A stretch of 64,000 bases of DNA from Paenibacillus dakarensis (GTDB lineage Bacteria; Bacillota; Bacilli; Paenibacillales; Paenibacillaceae), in contig NZ_CDSE01000007.1 of assembly GCF_001373415.1 (NCBI RefSeq), forward strand, positions 62,001 through 126,000, read 5' to 3'. This document shows positions 41,040 to 50,415 of the stretch, one piece after another (position 1 is the stretch's first letter; each line of letters opens with the position of its first letter). The translations under genes and the position numbers were made by a program. A model generated the notes under the pieces. The model did not search any database. It saw nothing but the letters and a program-made list of their open reading frames with translations, and was not told the origin of the DNA.

Positions 41040-42829
41040 GTGATAAGACGCAAACGAAACAGCCCGCAATCGCAGGCGGCGGATTTGTAATTGAGGACCT
41101 GAATACCGACCGGATCCTGACACCGGAGGATTTCACGGAAGAGCACCGCATGATTGGCGAGACGGTTCGCGACTTTATCGAAGGAGAGGTTGTTCCGCAG
41201 GATGAGCATATTGAGAAGCTGGATTATGAGCTGACTGTCGAGCTTCTGCGCAAAGCGGGAGAGCTTGGCCTGCTCGGTGCGGACGTTCCGGAGGAATTCG
41301 GCGGCCTCGGTCTGGATAAGGTGAGCACCACCATTATTAATGAATCCCTAGCCAAAGGCTCCTCCTTTGCCCTGTCCTTCGGCGCTCATGTCGGCATTGG
41401 CACCCTGCCGATCGTCCTCTTCGGCACCAAGGCTCAGAAAGAGAAGTACCTGCCGGATCTGGCGACAGGGGCCAAAATCGCAGCTTACTGCTTGACAGAG
41501 CCGACCTCAGGCTCGGATGCAATGAGTGCCAAGACAACAGCGAAGCTGTCGGAGGACGGCGAGCATTATATTTTGAACGGATCCAAATTGTACATTACAA
41601 ACGCGGGATTTGCGGATATCTTTATTGTATATGCCAAAATCGACGGCGAGCATTTCACCGCATTCATCGTGGAAAAAGGGCTGGAGGGCTTCTCTCTTGG
41701 GCCTGAGGAGAAGAAGATGGGCATCAAGGGCTCGTCTACTCGCCCGCTTTTCTTCGAGGATGTGAAGGTGCCGAAGGAGAACCTGCTTGGGGAGATCGGC
41801 AAGGGTCACCGGATTGCCTTTAATATTCTGAACATCGGGCGTTACAAGCTTGCGGCAGGTACGGTTGGCGCGGCTAAGGAATCGATTGAGCTGAGCGCCA
41901 AATATGCGAACACGCGCAAGCAGTTTGAGACGCCGATCTCGGGCTTCCCTCTGATCCGGAAGAAGCTTGCAGAGATGAACATCACCACCTTTGTGATGGA
42001 GAGTATGGTTTACCGCACCGCAGGCCTTTTGGATGAGGCAATGAAGGATATCGACTACAGCAGCGATGACGCAGGAGTACAGGCGGCTGCGGCTGTGTCG
42101 GAGTATGCGATTGAGTGCTCGATTAACAAGGTGTTCGCCTCGGAAGGATTGGATCAAATTGCAGACGAAGGAGTCCAGATTCACGGGGGTTACGGGTATA
42201 TCCAGGAGTACAAGGTAGAGCGGATATACCGCGATTCGCGGATCAACCGGATTTTTGAGGGTACCAATGAAATCAACCGCCTGCTCATTCCGGGTACACT
42301 CGTCAAGAAAGCAATGAAGGGCCAGATTGCACTGCTGCAGAAAGCCCAAAACCTGCAAGGAGAGCTGCTGCAGCTGGTTCCGGGCCAGACGTTTGAAGGT
42401 ACGCTTGAACAGGAAGAGCATTACCTGAATATGAGCAAGAAGATATTCCTGCTTGCTGGAGGCATGGCTGTACAAAAGTTCGGGACGAAGCTGGAGAAGG
42501 AGCAGGAGGCGCTCGCGAACCTGGCCGATATGATGATCGATATTTATGCGCTGGAAAGCGTGCTGCTCCGCACCCGTAAACAGATCAAACGCACCTCGGA
42601 AGAAAAAGCAGCCAACATGATTGAAATGACACAGGTATTTGCGTACGAGGCATTCCAGCGTATTGAGGCGCTGGCGAAGGAAACACTTGCTTCGGTAGAG
42701 ACCGGTGACATGCTGCGCATGCAGCTGTCGGTCCTGAAGAAGCTGACACGCAGCACGCCTGCAAATACGGTAGCTCTCCAGCGGAGCATTGCAGCGCGTG
42801 TCGTAAAGAATGAGCGGTACACGGTGTAA
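41036..42829 (+). CDS. fadE: Acyl-CoA dehydrogenase FadE
   Basis: FAD enzyme that makes the first double bond and hands electrons to ETF. 597 residues, longer than short-chain enzymes, with the C-terminal extension of the very-long-chain (VLCAD) type. Seen: [13 protein letters not shown] in the flavin domain, [40 protein letters not shown] and [14 protein letters not shown]. It is fourth in the fadF-fadN-fadA-fadE unit, coupled to fadA by ATGA. No terminator follows directly. Confidence 0.96.
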   Translation: MSDKTQTKQPAIAGGGFVIEDLNTDRILTPEDFTEEHRMIGETVRDFIEGEVVPQDEHIEKLDYELTVELLRKAGELGLLGADVPEEFGGLGLDKVSTTIINESLAKGSSFALSFGAHVGIGTLPIVLFGTKAQKEKYLPDLATGAKIAAYCLTEPTSGSDAMSAKTTAKLSEDGEHYILNGSKLYITNAGFADIFIVYAKIDGEHFTAFIVEKGLEGFSLGPEEKKMGIKGSSTRPLFFEDVKVPKENLLGEIGKGHRIAFNILNIGRYKLAAGTVGAAKESIELSAKYANTRKQFETPISGFPLIRKKLAEMNITTFVMESMVYRTAGLLDEAMKDIDYSSDDAGVQAAAAVSEYAIECSINKVFASEGLDQIADEGVQIHGGYGYIQEYKVERIYRDSRINRIFEGTNEINRLLIPGTLVKKAMKGQIALLQKAQNLQGELLQLVPGQTFEGTLEQEEHYLNMSKKIFLLAGGMAVQKFGTKLEKEQEALANLADMMIDIYALESVLLRTRKQIKRTSEEKAANMIEMTQVFAYEAFQRIEALAKETLASVETGDMLRMQLSVLKKLTRSTPANTVALQRSIAARVVKNERYTV

Positions 42830-42983
42830 CGAACGGCTGATCACGGTTTGTGCATCCAAGACTTTATAAAAGAAAGGATCCGCATTCGTATAATGGTCTC
42901 CTGGATGATTACACAGTAGTTTGAACCTTGGAGTAGGAGTGAAGGAAGCTCTACAGCATTCCGCAGGAAAGGGATGGTTTTGT

Positions 42984-44651
42984 ATGAATGCAAAGCCTTG
43001 GCTGCCGTATTACCCGGCTGAAGTAGCCCCCGCTTTTGAATATCCGAAACAAAATTTGGCGTTATTTCTCGTAACGTCTGCGCAGAAATACCCGGATCGG
43101 CCGGCACTGTATTTTATGGGCAAGAGTATAAGCTATAAGAAACTGCTGGAATTATCATACCGTATGGCAAATGCACTTCGGGATAAAGGCATAAGTAAAG
43201 GGGACCGGGTGGCGATTATGCTGCCCAATTGCCCCCAGGTGGTCATCTCTTATTATGGAGCGCTTCTCGCCGGTGCGGTTGCCGTAATGACAAATCCGCT
43301 CTACATGGAGCGGGAAATCGCACATCAGATGAAGGACTCCGGTGCAAAAGTGATGATTACGATGGATATGTTCGTGCAGCGGGTGGAGAAGGTGGTTGCC
43401 GAAACGGAGCTGAAGCACATCATTGTGACCTCCATTCCGGATTATCTTCCTTTTCCGAAAAATAAACTGTATCCGATCAAGGCCAAAAAAGACGGCCCGC
43501 TCCCTGTGATTACCTACAGCGAAACCGTGCATTCATTCAAAAAGTTGCTTGATAACGCATCAGGCAATCCTGTATGCGAGAAGATGAACGCGGATGTGGA
43601 TTTGGCACTGCTTCAATATACAGGGGGAACGACAGGGGTTCCCAAAGGGGTCATGCTCACACATTCGAATCTCATCGCGAACACGCTTCAAAGCGCGAAC
43701 TGGTGTTACAAGGTAGAAGAGGGCAAAGAGCGTTATCTGGCGGCTCTGCCCTGCTTCCATGTGTTCGGTCTGACCGTACTGATGAACCAGGCGATCTACC
43801 GTGCAGGCGAGCTGCTGCTCGTACCAAGGTTCGAGGGAACGATGATTCTGGAGCTCATCAGGAAAAGAAAACCAACCCTGTTCCCCGGCGCCCCAACTAT
43901 GTACATTGCGCTGATTAACCATCCGCGTATTAAGGAATACGATTTGTCTTCCTTAAATGTATGTATCAGCGGCTCGGCAGGGCTGCCGGCCGAGGTTCAG
44001 GATAAATTCGAGGAGCTGACCAAGGGCCGCTTGATTGAAGGGTACGGGCTGACCGAAGCTTCGCCGGTTACGCATGTGAATCCGATCTGGGGCAGGCGCA
44101 AGCTGGGTACCATTGGACTGCCGATGCCGGATACGGAGGCCATGGTGGTGAACCCGGAGACCGGGGAAGAGGTTCCGGTTGGCGAGCCCGGCGAGCTGAT
44201 CGTGAAGGGACCGCAGGTGATGAGGGGATATTGGAACAAGCCGGAGGAGACCTTCGATACGATCCGAAACGGCTGGCTGTTCACGGGCGATATGGCGACG
44301 ATGGATGAAGAAGGCTACTTCAGAATCATCGACCGCAAGAAGGATATGATTATCGCGAGCGGTTACAATATATATCCGCGTGAAATTGAAGAAGTGCTTT
44401 ACGAGCATCCATCTGTCAAAGAAGCGGTCGTCATTGGCGTGCGGGATGAATACCGTGGTGAGACGGTTAAGGCGTTCATCGTGCTGAAGGATGGCGCAAA
44501 GCCTGATCCTGAGGATCTGGAGAAGTATTGCCGCAGTCAGCTGGCTGCTTATAAAGTGCCAAGACAGTATGTGTTCCGCGACTCGCTGCCCAAGACAATG
44601 ATTGGTAAAGTGCTGAGACGGAAACTACTCGAGGAAGAAAACGCGGAGTAG
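42984..44651 (+). CDS. lcfA: Long-chain fatty-acid--CoA ligase
   Basis: Activates fatty acids for beta-oxidation. 555 residues with the AMP-binding signature LLQYTGGTTGVPKGVMLTH, motif IEGYGLTEASPVTHVNP and the C-terminal swivel region GWLFTGDMATMDEEGYFRIIDRKKD. The ATG at 42984 is chosen, with AGGAAAGGG upstream and the LcfA-like start KPWLPYYPAEV; an in-frame TTG at 42921 would add a non-homologous 21-residue tail. It follows fadE by 154 nt; a TATAAT at 42889 without a good -35 might be a weak promoter. No FadR box was found in front of it. Confidence 0.95.
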   Translation: MNAKPWLPYYPAEVAPAFEYPKQNLALFLVTSAQKYPDRPALYFMGKSISYKKLLELSYRMANALRDKGISKGDRVAIMLPNCPQVVISYYGALLAGAVAVMTNPLYMEREIAHQMKDSGAKVMITMDMFVQRVEKVVAETELKHIIVTSIPDYLPFPKNKLYPIKAKKDGPLPVITYSETVHSFKKLLDNASGNPVCEKMNADVDLALLQYTGGTTGVPKGVMLTHSNLIANTLQSANWCYKVEEGKERYLAALPCFHVFGLTVLMNQAIYRAGELLLVPRFEGTMILELIRKRKPTLFPGAPTMYIALINHPRIKEYDLSSLNVCISGSAGLPAEVQDKFEELTKGRLIEGYGLTEASPVTHVNPIWGRRKLGTIGLPMPDTEAMVVNPETGEEVPVGEPGELIVKGPQVMRGYWNKPEETFDTIRNGWLFTGDMATMDEEGYFRIIDRKKDMIIASGYNIYPREIEEVLYEHPSVKEAVVIGVRDEYRGETVKAFIVLKDGAKPDPEDLEKYCRSQLAAYKVPRQYVFRDSLPKTMIGKVLRRKLLEEENAE

Positions 44652-44812
44652 TTGATGGGTGACGACATGAACTCGCCTTTTGAGAATGAGTGCCGGTGCC
44701 TGATGATCCAGGCGCCGGGTCGTTACCGATGGCTGCCGCTTGAACAGGTTAAACAGGGTGTTTTTTGTCCAATGATTCATGAGTAGTTAAATAGAAGAGA
44801 GGTGCTTTTCCT

Positions 44813-45262
44813 ATGAAAGATGCCGATACCGGACCAGACATGAATCCGAAACAGCGTGAGGAGGAACGGGAGGCATATATTCAAGAAATGAGCAAAGCCG
44901 CAGAGCCGACCTTTTGGGGTTACCTGGGCTGTGAGATGGAATCGGTGAGCGTGGAGGAGGTCGTCATCACGCTGGATGTCCAGCCGCATCATATGAACAT
45001 GATGGGGATTGTGCATGGCGGTGTACTCTCTTCCCTGATGGATAATGCGATGGGAATTGCCGTTATGTTTAATCGCCCTGGCGAATCCACCGTGACCAGC
45101 AATTTGAATGTACACTTTCTAACCCCGGCAAGAGAAGGGAAGCTGACGGTGAAGGCGCACATTGTCCACCGCACGCGGCGTTCCATGACGGTCGAGTCCC
45201 GGATTATACATGAAAACGGGGAGCTGGTGGCGATCAGCACGGGTTCTTTCCGGGTAAAATAA
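44813..45262 (+). CDS. PaaI-like hotdog-fold acyl-CoA thioesterase
   Basis: 149 residues with the hotdog signature IVHGGVLSSLMDNAMGIAV and SNLNVHFLTPAREGKL. The N-terminal 30 residues are charged and helical (NPKQREEEREAYIQEM). AGAGGTG is 9 nt before the ATG. Position after lcfA suggests it hydrolyses acyl-CoA to balance the fatty-acid pool. The 160-nt gap before it contains an 8-bp hairpin (GGTGCCTG/CAGGCGCC near 44692) without a T tract. Confidence 0.85.
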   Translation: MKDADTGPDMNPKQREEEREAYIQEMSKAAEPTFWGYLGCEMESVSVEEVVITLDVQPHHMNMMGIVHGGVLSSLMDNAMGIAVMFNRPGESTVTSNLNVHFLTPAREGKLTVKAHIVHRTRRSMTVESRIIHENGELVAISTGSFRVK

Positions 45263-45313
45263 AGCGGCAGTGAAAGGCCGTTAACCATACTTCCTTAATT
45301 CACCATGCCCGTC

Positions 45314-45342
45314 TTGTCAATCCTATGCAGCTATGCTACAAT
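45314..45342 (+). promoter_or_regulatory. SigA promoter of secG
   Basis: TTGTCA (45314-45319), 17 nt, TACAAT (45337-45342). It leaves a leader of about 80 nt. Confidence 0.75.
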
Positions 45343-45427
45343 AAGAATGCTGTTTTTTGTATTTAAATATGTAAGTTATTCTTATTGTAATACGTTAAGA
45401 TGTCTACTCGTTTAGGAGGTGGAAGTA

Positions 45428-45658
45428 TTGGTAATGTTTTTTGAGGTGCTGCTTGTTATTTTCTCGATCGCGCTGATTGCAATTGTTCTTCTGCAGAAAG
45501 GGAAAAGCGCAGGTCTTTCCGGTGCCATCTCCGGCGGTGCGGAACATCTTTTCGGCAAATCGAAAGCCCGCGGTATGGAGCTCGTATTGCAGCGTGTTAC
45601 GGTTGGCGTGGCAGCGGCGTTTTTCATTTTAGCGATTGTCGTAGCCGTTTTGAAATAA
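45428..45658 (+). CDS. secG: Preprotein translocase subunit SecG
   Basis: Small membrane subunit of the SecYEG channel with two helices. The conserved cytoplasmic loop [19 protein letters not shown] followed by [10 protein letters not shown] is almost the same as in B. subtilis SecG. TTG at 45428 is the start: TAGGAGG is 8 nt before it and the product is then 76 residues, the same as B. subtilis; GTG at 45419 lies inside the ribosome binding site, and ATG at 45434 is two codons on. It heads the usual secG-rnr-smpB-ssrA block. Confidence 0.93.
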   Translation: MVMFFEVLLVIFSIALIAIVLLQKGKSAGLSGAISGGAEHLFGKSKARGMELVLQRVTVGVAAAFFILAIVVAVLK

Positions 45659-45713
45659 TACACCAAGAGCAGTTTGTGAGATCCAGATCGAATTTTACAA
45701 AATGCTAAAACAT

Positions 45714-45753
45714 AACCTTCGCTTTTTCAACTTGGAAGAGCGGGGGTTTTTTT
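45714..45753 (+). terminator. Rho-independent terminator after secG
   Basis: AACCTTCGCTTTTTC pairs over 15 positions (several G-U) with GGAAGAGCGGGGGTT around a 5-nt loop, followed by a T tract. Confidence 0.8.
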
Positions 45754-45904
45754 ATGCTTATTCATGAATTCATTGGATATGGTGCTAAGGATACCCGGGA
45801 TTAAATTCGTGTATACTAGGGTATGAGTATAATATGCAGGTTAACAATGGACGACATTTGTATTCAGGACGAACAGGTGTGCACGTTCCCTCGAGGTGAT
45901 AAGG

Positions 45905-48616
45905 ATGATAACAGAAGAAATTATATTAGATTTGATGCGGGAAAAAGACTATAAACCGATGACGTACCAGGAGCTGGAGAAGCATTTTGGGATCGATGAT
46001 GCTCATGAATTCCGGGAATTTTTGAAGCTGCTGAATGAATTGGAGCAGTCCGGAAAAATCATTCTGACCAGCAATGAGCGCTACGGTGTGCCGGAGCGTC
46101 TTGATCTGCTGCGCGGGCGTCTGCAGGTTCACTCCAAAGGCTTTGCGTTTCTCATTCCGGATGATCGTGAGCATCCCGATGTATATATTCATGCGAATGA
46201 CCTGAAAAGCGCGATGAACGGCGATATTGTGCTTGTACGTGTCAGCTCGAAAAGCGTGGCCGGCGGTAAGCTGGAAGGGGAAGTGGTTCGCATTGTGACA
46301 CGCGCGGTGACCCAAGTGGTCGGCGTGTTCCAGAATCATGAGGCGTATGGATTCGTGCTGCCGGATGACAAGCGGATTAACCGGGATATTTTTGTGCCGA
46401 AGCATGCGATAAACGGTGCGGTGGATGGCCAGAAGGTCGTGGTGAAGCTGGTCAGCTATCCGGAAGGACGTGCGGCGGCCGAGGGTGAGGTTATCGAGAT
46501 TCTGGGTCATAAGGATGATCCGGGTATCGATATTCTGTCTATCATTCGCAAGCATCAGCTGCCTGAAGCGTTTCCGGAGGAAGTGATGGCTGCTGCAGAG
46601 GCTGCGCCGGATTCCATTACAGAGGAAGAGATTAAACAGCAGGGCCGCCGGGATTTGCGCGGACTGAATATTGTTACCATTGATGGCGAGGATGCCAAGG
46701 ACCTGGATGATGCGGTGAACGTGGAGCGTCTGCCGAATGGTCATTACAAGCTCGGTGTACATATCGCCGACGTCGGCTATTACGTACGTGAGGGGTCGCC
46801 TTTGGATGTGGAAGCGTATAACCGGGGATGCAGTGTGTACCTGGTGGACCGGGTCATTCCGATGCTGCCGCACAGACTCTCGAACGGGATCTGCAGCTTG
46901 AACCCTCAGGTTGACCGGCTTACGCTGTCTTGTGAGATGGAGTTCGACGAGCAGATGAAGGTTGTGAACCATGATGTGTTCACGAGCGTAATACGCACCA
47001 AGGAACGGATGACTTATAATAACGTCCGCAAAATTCTGATCGACGAAGACCCTGAGCTGATCGAGCGTTACAGCGATTTGGTGGACGACTTCAGACTGAT
47101 GCGCGAGCTGGCACTTAAGCTGCGGAATCGCCGGATGAAGCGCGGCGCGGTTGATTTTGATTTTGTGGAATCGAAGGTCATTGTGGATGAGAACGGAAAA
47201 GCGGTGGACATTGTCAAAAGAGAGCGTTCCATCGCGGAGCAAATCATCGAAGAATTCATGCTTGCGGCGAACGAGACGGTAGCGGAGCACTTCCACTGGC
47301 TGAAGGTGCCGTTCCTATACCGTATCCATGAGGATCCGGATCAGGAGAAGCTGCAGAACTTTATGGCTTTTGCCGCGAATTTCGGGCATCACATCAAGGG
47401 GCGGGGCAACTCGATCCATCCGCGTGCGCTGCAAAGCCTGCTAGAAGATATTCAGGGAACCAAGGAGCAGACCGTGCTGAGCACCATGATGCTTCGTTCA
47501 ATGAAGCAGGCGAAGTACGATGCTGAAAGTACAGGGCACTTTGGCCTTGCGGCGGAGTATTACTCCCACTTTACGTCGCCGATTCGCCGGTATCCGGACC
47601 TTGTTATTCACCGGGTGATCCGCGAGGTGCTGGAGAACAACAATATCCTGCCTGAGAAGCGGCAGGAATATCTCGCTGAAAGAATGCCGGATATTGCGCA
47701 GCAATCCTCCGAGCGGGAACGTGTGGCCGTGGATGCCGAGCGTGATACGGAAGCGCTCAAGAAGGCGGAATACATGCTGGACAAAATCGGTGAAGAATTC
47801 GAAGGCATTATCAGCAGCGTAACGAGCTTCGGTATGTTTATCGAGCTGGAGAACACGGTAGAAGGCCTGATCCGTATGGCTGGTCTTACAGACGACTACT
47901 ACCACTTCGACGAGCAGCATATGGCACTGATTGGCGAACGGACATCCAAGGTGTTCCGGATCGGTGATGAGGTGAAGGTGCGCGTAGCGAACGTGAACAT
48001 GGCGGAGCACACCATCGACTTTGAGATGGTGGATATGAAGCCGCGCGGTGAGCGCGGAAGCCGCGGCGGTGGCCGTGGTGGTTTTGATAACCGCGATGGC
48101 GGTGGCGGCAGAGGCGCAGGCGGCAGACGCGGCAAGCGCGGCGGCGATGCAGCGGCTGTCGGTGAGAACGGCAGCTATGGTGGTGCAAGAGGCGGCAAAG
48201 GCAAGAAGCGCGGTGCGGGTGAACCGGCAGCCAGGGGCAATGAGAGCAGCGGCCGTGGCAAGCGCGGCGGTGAAACTGGCCAAGCTGCAACTGCGGATAA
48301 GGGCAATTCGAAGAGCAAAGGTATTGTAATTGCTCCAGACAACACAAGCGGAGAAGATAAGCGCAGCTTTGCTTTCGGTTCAGGCAAAGGCGGCTACAGC
48401 TCGCAGAGCGGCGGCACGCTCGGGTTTGACCGCAACGCCCGCAGCGGCGGCGGCAAGGGCCGCCGGAAGAAGACAAGCGGCAGCGGAATCTTCATCGGCG
48501 AGGGTCAGACACCTGGATCAGGTGCAGGCGAAGCCGGCGGCGGTAAAGGCGGACGCAAGCGGAAGAAAAAAGGCGGTAACAGCACAGCTGCTTTTGTACG
48601 GAAGAAGAAAAAGTAA
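45905..48616 (+). CDS. rnr: Ribonuclease R with long RGG/lysine-rich tail
   Basis: 3'-5' exoribonuclease that degrades structured RNA and works with tmRNA. Order: N-terminal winged helix ([11 protein letters not shown]), cold-shock domains, RNB domain (about 245-580, with [15 protein letters not shown] holding the metal-binding aspartates and [13 protein letters not shown]), then S1 (about 628-711, [21 protein letters not shown]). About 190 residues follow that are very rich in Gly, Arg, Lys and Ser ([27 protein letters not shown]). At 903 residues it exceeds the usual 750-820. Start: ATG 45905 with GAGGTG 6 nt upstream; GTG 45896 overlaps that site. Confidence 0.96.
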   Translation: MITEEIILDLMREKDYKPMTYQELEKHFGIDDAHEFREFLKLLNELEQSGKIILTSNERYGVPERLDLLRGRLQVHSKGFAFLIPDDREHPDVYIHANDLKSAMNGDIVLVRVSSKSVAGGKLEGEVVRIVTRAVTQVVGVFQNHEAYGFVLPDDKRINRDIFVPKHAINGAVDGQKVVVKLVSYPEGRAAAEGEVIEILGHKDDPGIDILSIIRKHQLPEAFPEEVMAAAEAAPDSITEEEIKQQGRRDLRGLNIVTIDGEDAKDLDDAVNVERLPNGHYKLGVHIADVGYYVREGSPLDVEAYNRGCSVYLVDRVIPMLPHRLSNGICSLNPQVDRLTLSCEMEFDEQMKVVNHDVFTSVIRTKERMTYNNVRKILIDEDPELIERYSDLVDDFRLMRELALKLRNRRMKRGAVDFDFVESKVIVDENGKAVDIVKRERSIAEQIIEEFMLAANETVAEHFHWLKVPFLYRIHEDPDQEKLQNFMAFAANFGHHIKGRGNSIHPRALQSLLEDIQGTKEQTVLSTMMLRSMKQAKYDAESTGHFGLAAEYYSHFTSPIRRYPDLVIHRVIREVLENNNILPEKRQEYLAERMPDIAQQSSERERVAVDAERDTEALKKAEYMLDKIGEEFEGIISSVTSFGMFIELENTVEGLIRMAGLTDDYYHFDEQHMALIGERTSKVFRIGDEVKVRVANVNMAEHTIDFEMVDMKPRGERGSRGGGRGGFDNRDGGGGRGAGGRRGKRGGDAAAVGENGSYGGARGGKGKKRGAGEPAARGNESSGRGKRGGETGQAATADKGNSKSKGIVIAPDNTSGEDKRSFAFGSGKGGYSSQSGGTLGFDRNARSGGGKGRRKKTSGSGIFIGEGQTPGSGAGEAGGGKGGRKRKKKGGNSTAAFVRKKKK

Positions 48617-48793
48617 GATGCGGGTAAGGACAGCGTTTTGGTAACCTTGTTATAAGGAATATAAGAAGGGGAGTTTGCACCCTTTTAGTGTATTTCTTTA
48701 CATCATGCCAAAGACGTTCACAGGCTGCTTGTGAAACATGAATTGCGATGAATTGCGGTAGCCCGCGGAACGCCTGTAAACGCTTGTCCTTTC

Positions 48794-48822
48794 TTGCTTT
48801 TGACCGATTCTGTTGGTACAAT
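48794..48822 (+). promoter_or_regulatory. Promoter of smpB
   Basis: TTGCTT (48794-48799), 17 nt, TACAAT (48817-48822) preceded by TGG, an extended -10. It lies in the 290-nt gap after rnr. Confidence 0.6.
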
Positions 48823-48906
48823 GGACTTCTGGTGCGATTGCTTTTTGTGGTCGACCGGAAGTCTTTTTGACTCATATTTATGTCATAGATGGCAAGGAGT
48901 GAGACC

Positions 48907-49386
48907 ATGGGTAAGAAAAGTGACGGGAAGGTTCTGGCCCAGAACAAAAAAGCTTCCCATGATTACTTCATCGAGGATACGTATGAAGCCGGCATGGTGT
49001 TGACCGGAACAGAGATCAAATCTCTGAGGAATGGCCGCGCTAATATCGGAGATGCGTTTGCTACGATTCGTAATGGCGAGATTCATATTCATAACATGCA
49101 CATCAGTCCTTTTGAACAGGGAAACCGGAGCAATCCTTCGGATCCTACCCGGACACGGAAGCTTTTGCTGCATAAGGAACAGATCCGCAAGCTGCTCGGC
49201 CAGTCCAAGCAGGACGGATATGCGATTGTGCCGCTGAAGGTATATGTCCGTAATGGGTATGCGAAGCTGCTGCTCGGCCTTGGTAAAGGTAAGAAGCAGT
49301 ATGACAAGCGGGACACTGCTGCGAAGCGGGATGCACAGCGCGATATCCAGCGTGCGCTGCGTGAGAAGCAGAAGATTGCGAGATAA
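48907..49386 (+). CDS. smpB: SsrA-binding protein SmpB
   Basis: Binds tmRNA and brings it to stalled ribosomes. 160 residues: [31 protein letters not shown], then the basic C-terminal tail [20 protein letters not shown] that inserts in the mRNA channel. The ATG at 48907 has AAGGAGTGAG 8 nt upstream; an earlier in-frame ATG (48889) lies before that site. ssrA follows 351 nt later. Confidence 0.97.
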   Translation: MGKKSDGKVLAQNKKASHDYFIEDTYEAGMVLTGTEIKSLRNGRANIGDAFATIRNGEIHIHNMHISPFEQGNRSNPSDPTRTRKLLLHKEQIRKLLGQSKQDGYAIVPLKVYVRNGYAKLLLGLGKGKKQYDKRDTAAKRDAQRDIQRALREKQKIAR

Positions 49387-49528
49387 TTGGTGCGTTCTGT
49401 GACTGAAAAGTATGAATCCACAGAGGTAATATTTTACTAACATATATATTTTGTTTAATGCATCATCATATCGTGTAATGATAGGCACAGGGGTGGCAGC
49501 TTTTAGCTGCTTTCCCTGCTAAATATAT

Positions 49529-49556
49529 ATGACAATGCAGCAAAATATGATATACT
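49529..49556 (+). promoter_or_regulatory. Likely promoter of ssrA
   Basis: ATGACA (49529-49534), 16 nt, TATACT (49551-49556). The predicted start is about 175 nt before the mature tmRNA end, implying a 5' leader removed by RNase P. The remainder of 49387-49737 shows no gene. Confidence 0.6.
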
Positions 49557-49737
49557 AAGTGATGTAAGAGATGCTACAGATCATTGAAAACAAGCTTTAA
49601 GCTTCGTCATTCTTTCTTGGAGGGAAAGAGTGCGGAATAGATCGATCTGCCATGCTGATCGTCTCAGATCTAATCCGGAAGCCCTTTTGAACAGGCAGCT
49701 TCGCTTCCATAAGGAAGGATACTGTTTGTCCTATTAA

Positions 49738-50099
49738 GGGGGCGTTTTTGGATTCGACGGGGATAGTTCGGGCATGAGTAGCGGGTAGTGGGGACGCGTC
49801 CACTTCATCAACGCTAAAGCCAATTAAACGGCAAACAACAAAACAACTACGCTTTCGCAGCTTAATAACCTGTGAGCGTGCTCTCGCTCTGTATCGCCCA
49901 TGTACCGGGATGAGGGCTCAACTTTAGTGGGATACGCTGTCTAGTCTCCGCCTGGGGCTAGCTGAAGAAGACAATCAGGCTGACCCAACGTAGAGCCGGT
50001 TACAGGGCGCTACTCGGGTGACATCAAACCTGTAACTACACCCGTAGAAGCTTGTGTTGTCGTTATCTTCGGACAGGGGTTCGACTCCCCTCGCCTCCA
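49738..50099 (+). ncRNA. ssrA: Transfer-messenger RNA (tmRNA)
   Basis: The 5' end GGGGGCG pairs with CGCCTCC near the 3' end to form the acceptor stem, with A50099 as discriminator. The 5' segment TTGGATTCGACGGGG and the T arm AGGGG-TTCGACT-CCCCT are typical. The tag frame begins at 49830 and reads GKQQNNYAFAA followed by two stops (49863-49868). The terminal AFAA makes it a ClpXP degradation signal, and clpP is in the window. The 3' CCA is not encoded. The gene follows smpB as in most Bacillota. Confidence 0.97.
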
Positions 50100-50103
50100 T
50101 TTT

Positions 50104-50135
50104 GAAAGCCCAGTCCTCACGCGGACTGGGCTTTC
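50104..50135 (+). terminator. Rho-independent terminator of ssrA
   Basis: GAAAGCCCAGTCC pairs perfectly with GGACTGGGCTTTC around a 6-nt loop; a T-rich stretch follows. Confidence 0.88.
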
Positions 50136-50305
50136 TTGCGTTTTGTACAGAGAATCTCAAAAGTAATAGATTCCTTTTATGAAGGACTATTCAGCTCCTG
50201 CAGGTAACGCTTTGTAATGTCATCGTCCGAAGTGAATAAAAATAAACCATTCCCTACCTAAATACATCTTACCGGACCTCCCAACCACAGGATTACATGA
50301 TTTAC

Positions 50306-50327
50306 CGCCCCTTCTCCGGAAGGGGCG
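50306..50327 (+). other. Stable hairpin with a TCCG tetraloop ahead of the MMPL gene
   Basis: CGCCCCTTC pairs with GAAGGGGCG around TCCG, a UNCG-type tetraloop closed by C-G. No T tract follows. It lies about 90 nt before the MMPL start. Nothing else is evident in 50136-50415. Confidence 0.45.
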
Positions 50328-50415
50328 CTGATTTAGCTTTACCCTTGAAGTTTATATTAAATTTATTTACATATGCTAGAGTAAGAGCGATGAATTGAGA
50401 AGGAGTGAAGATCTG

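Noticed and set aside
41507..42859. Open frame of 450 codons antisense to fadE
   Set aside because: Shadow frame; Arg/His/Leu/Gln-rich, no ribosome binding site.
45926..47296. Open frame of 456 codons antisense to rnr
   Set aside because: Shadow of a high-GC third-position gene; His/Arg/Leu-rich with no domain pattern.
48776..48789. cre-like sequence TGTAAACGCTTGTC before smpB
   Set aside because: Two mismatches at the 3' end of the consensus and no reason for catabolite control of smpB; probably chance.
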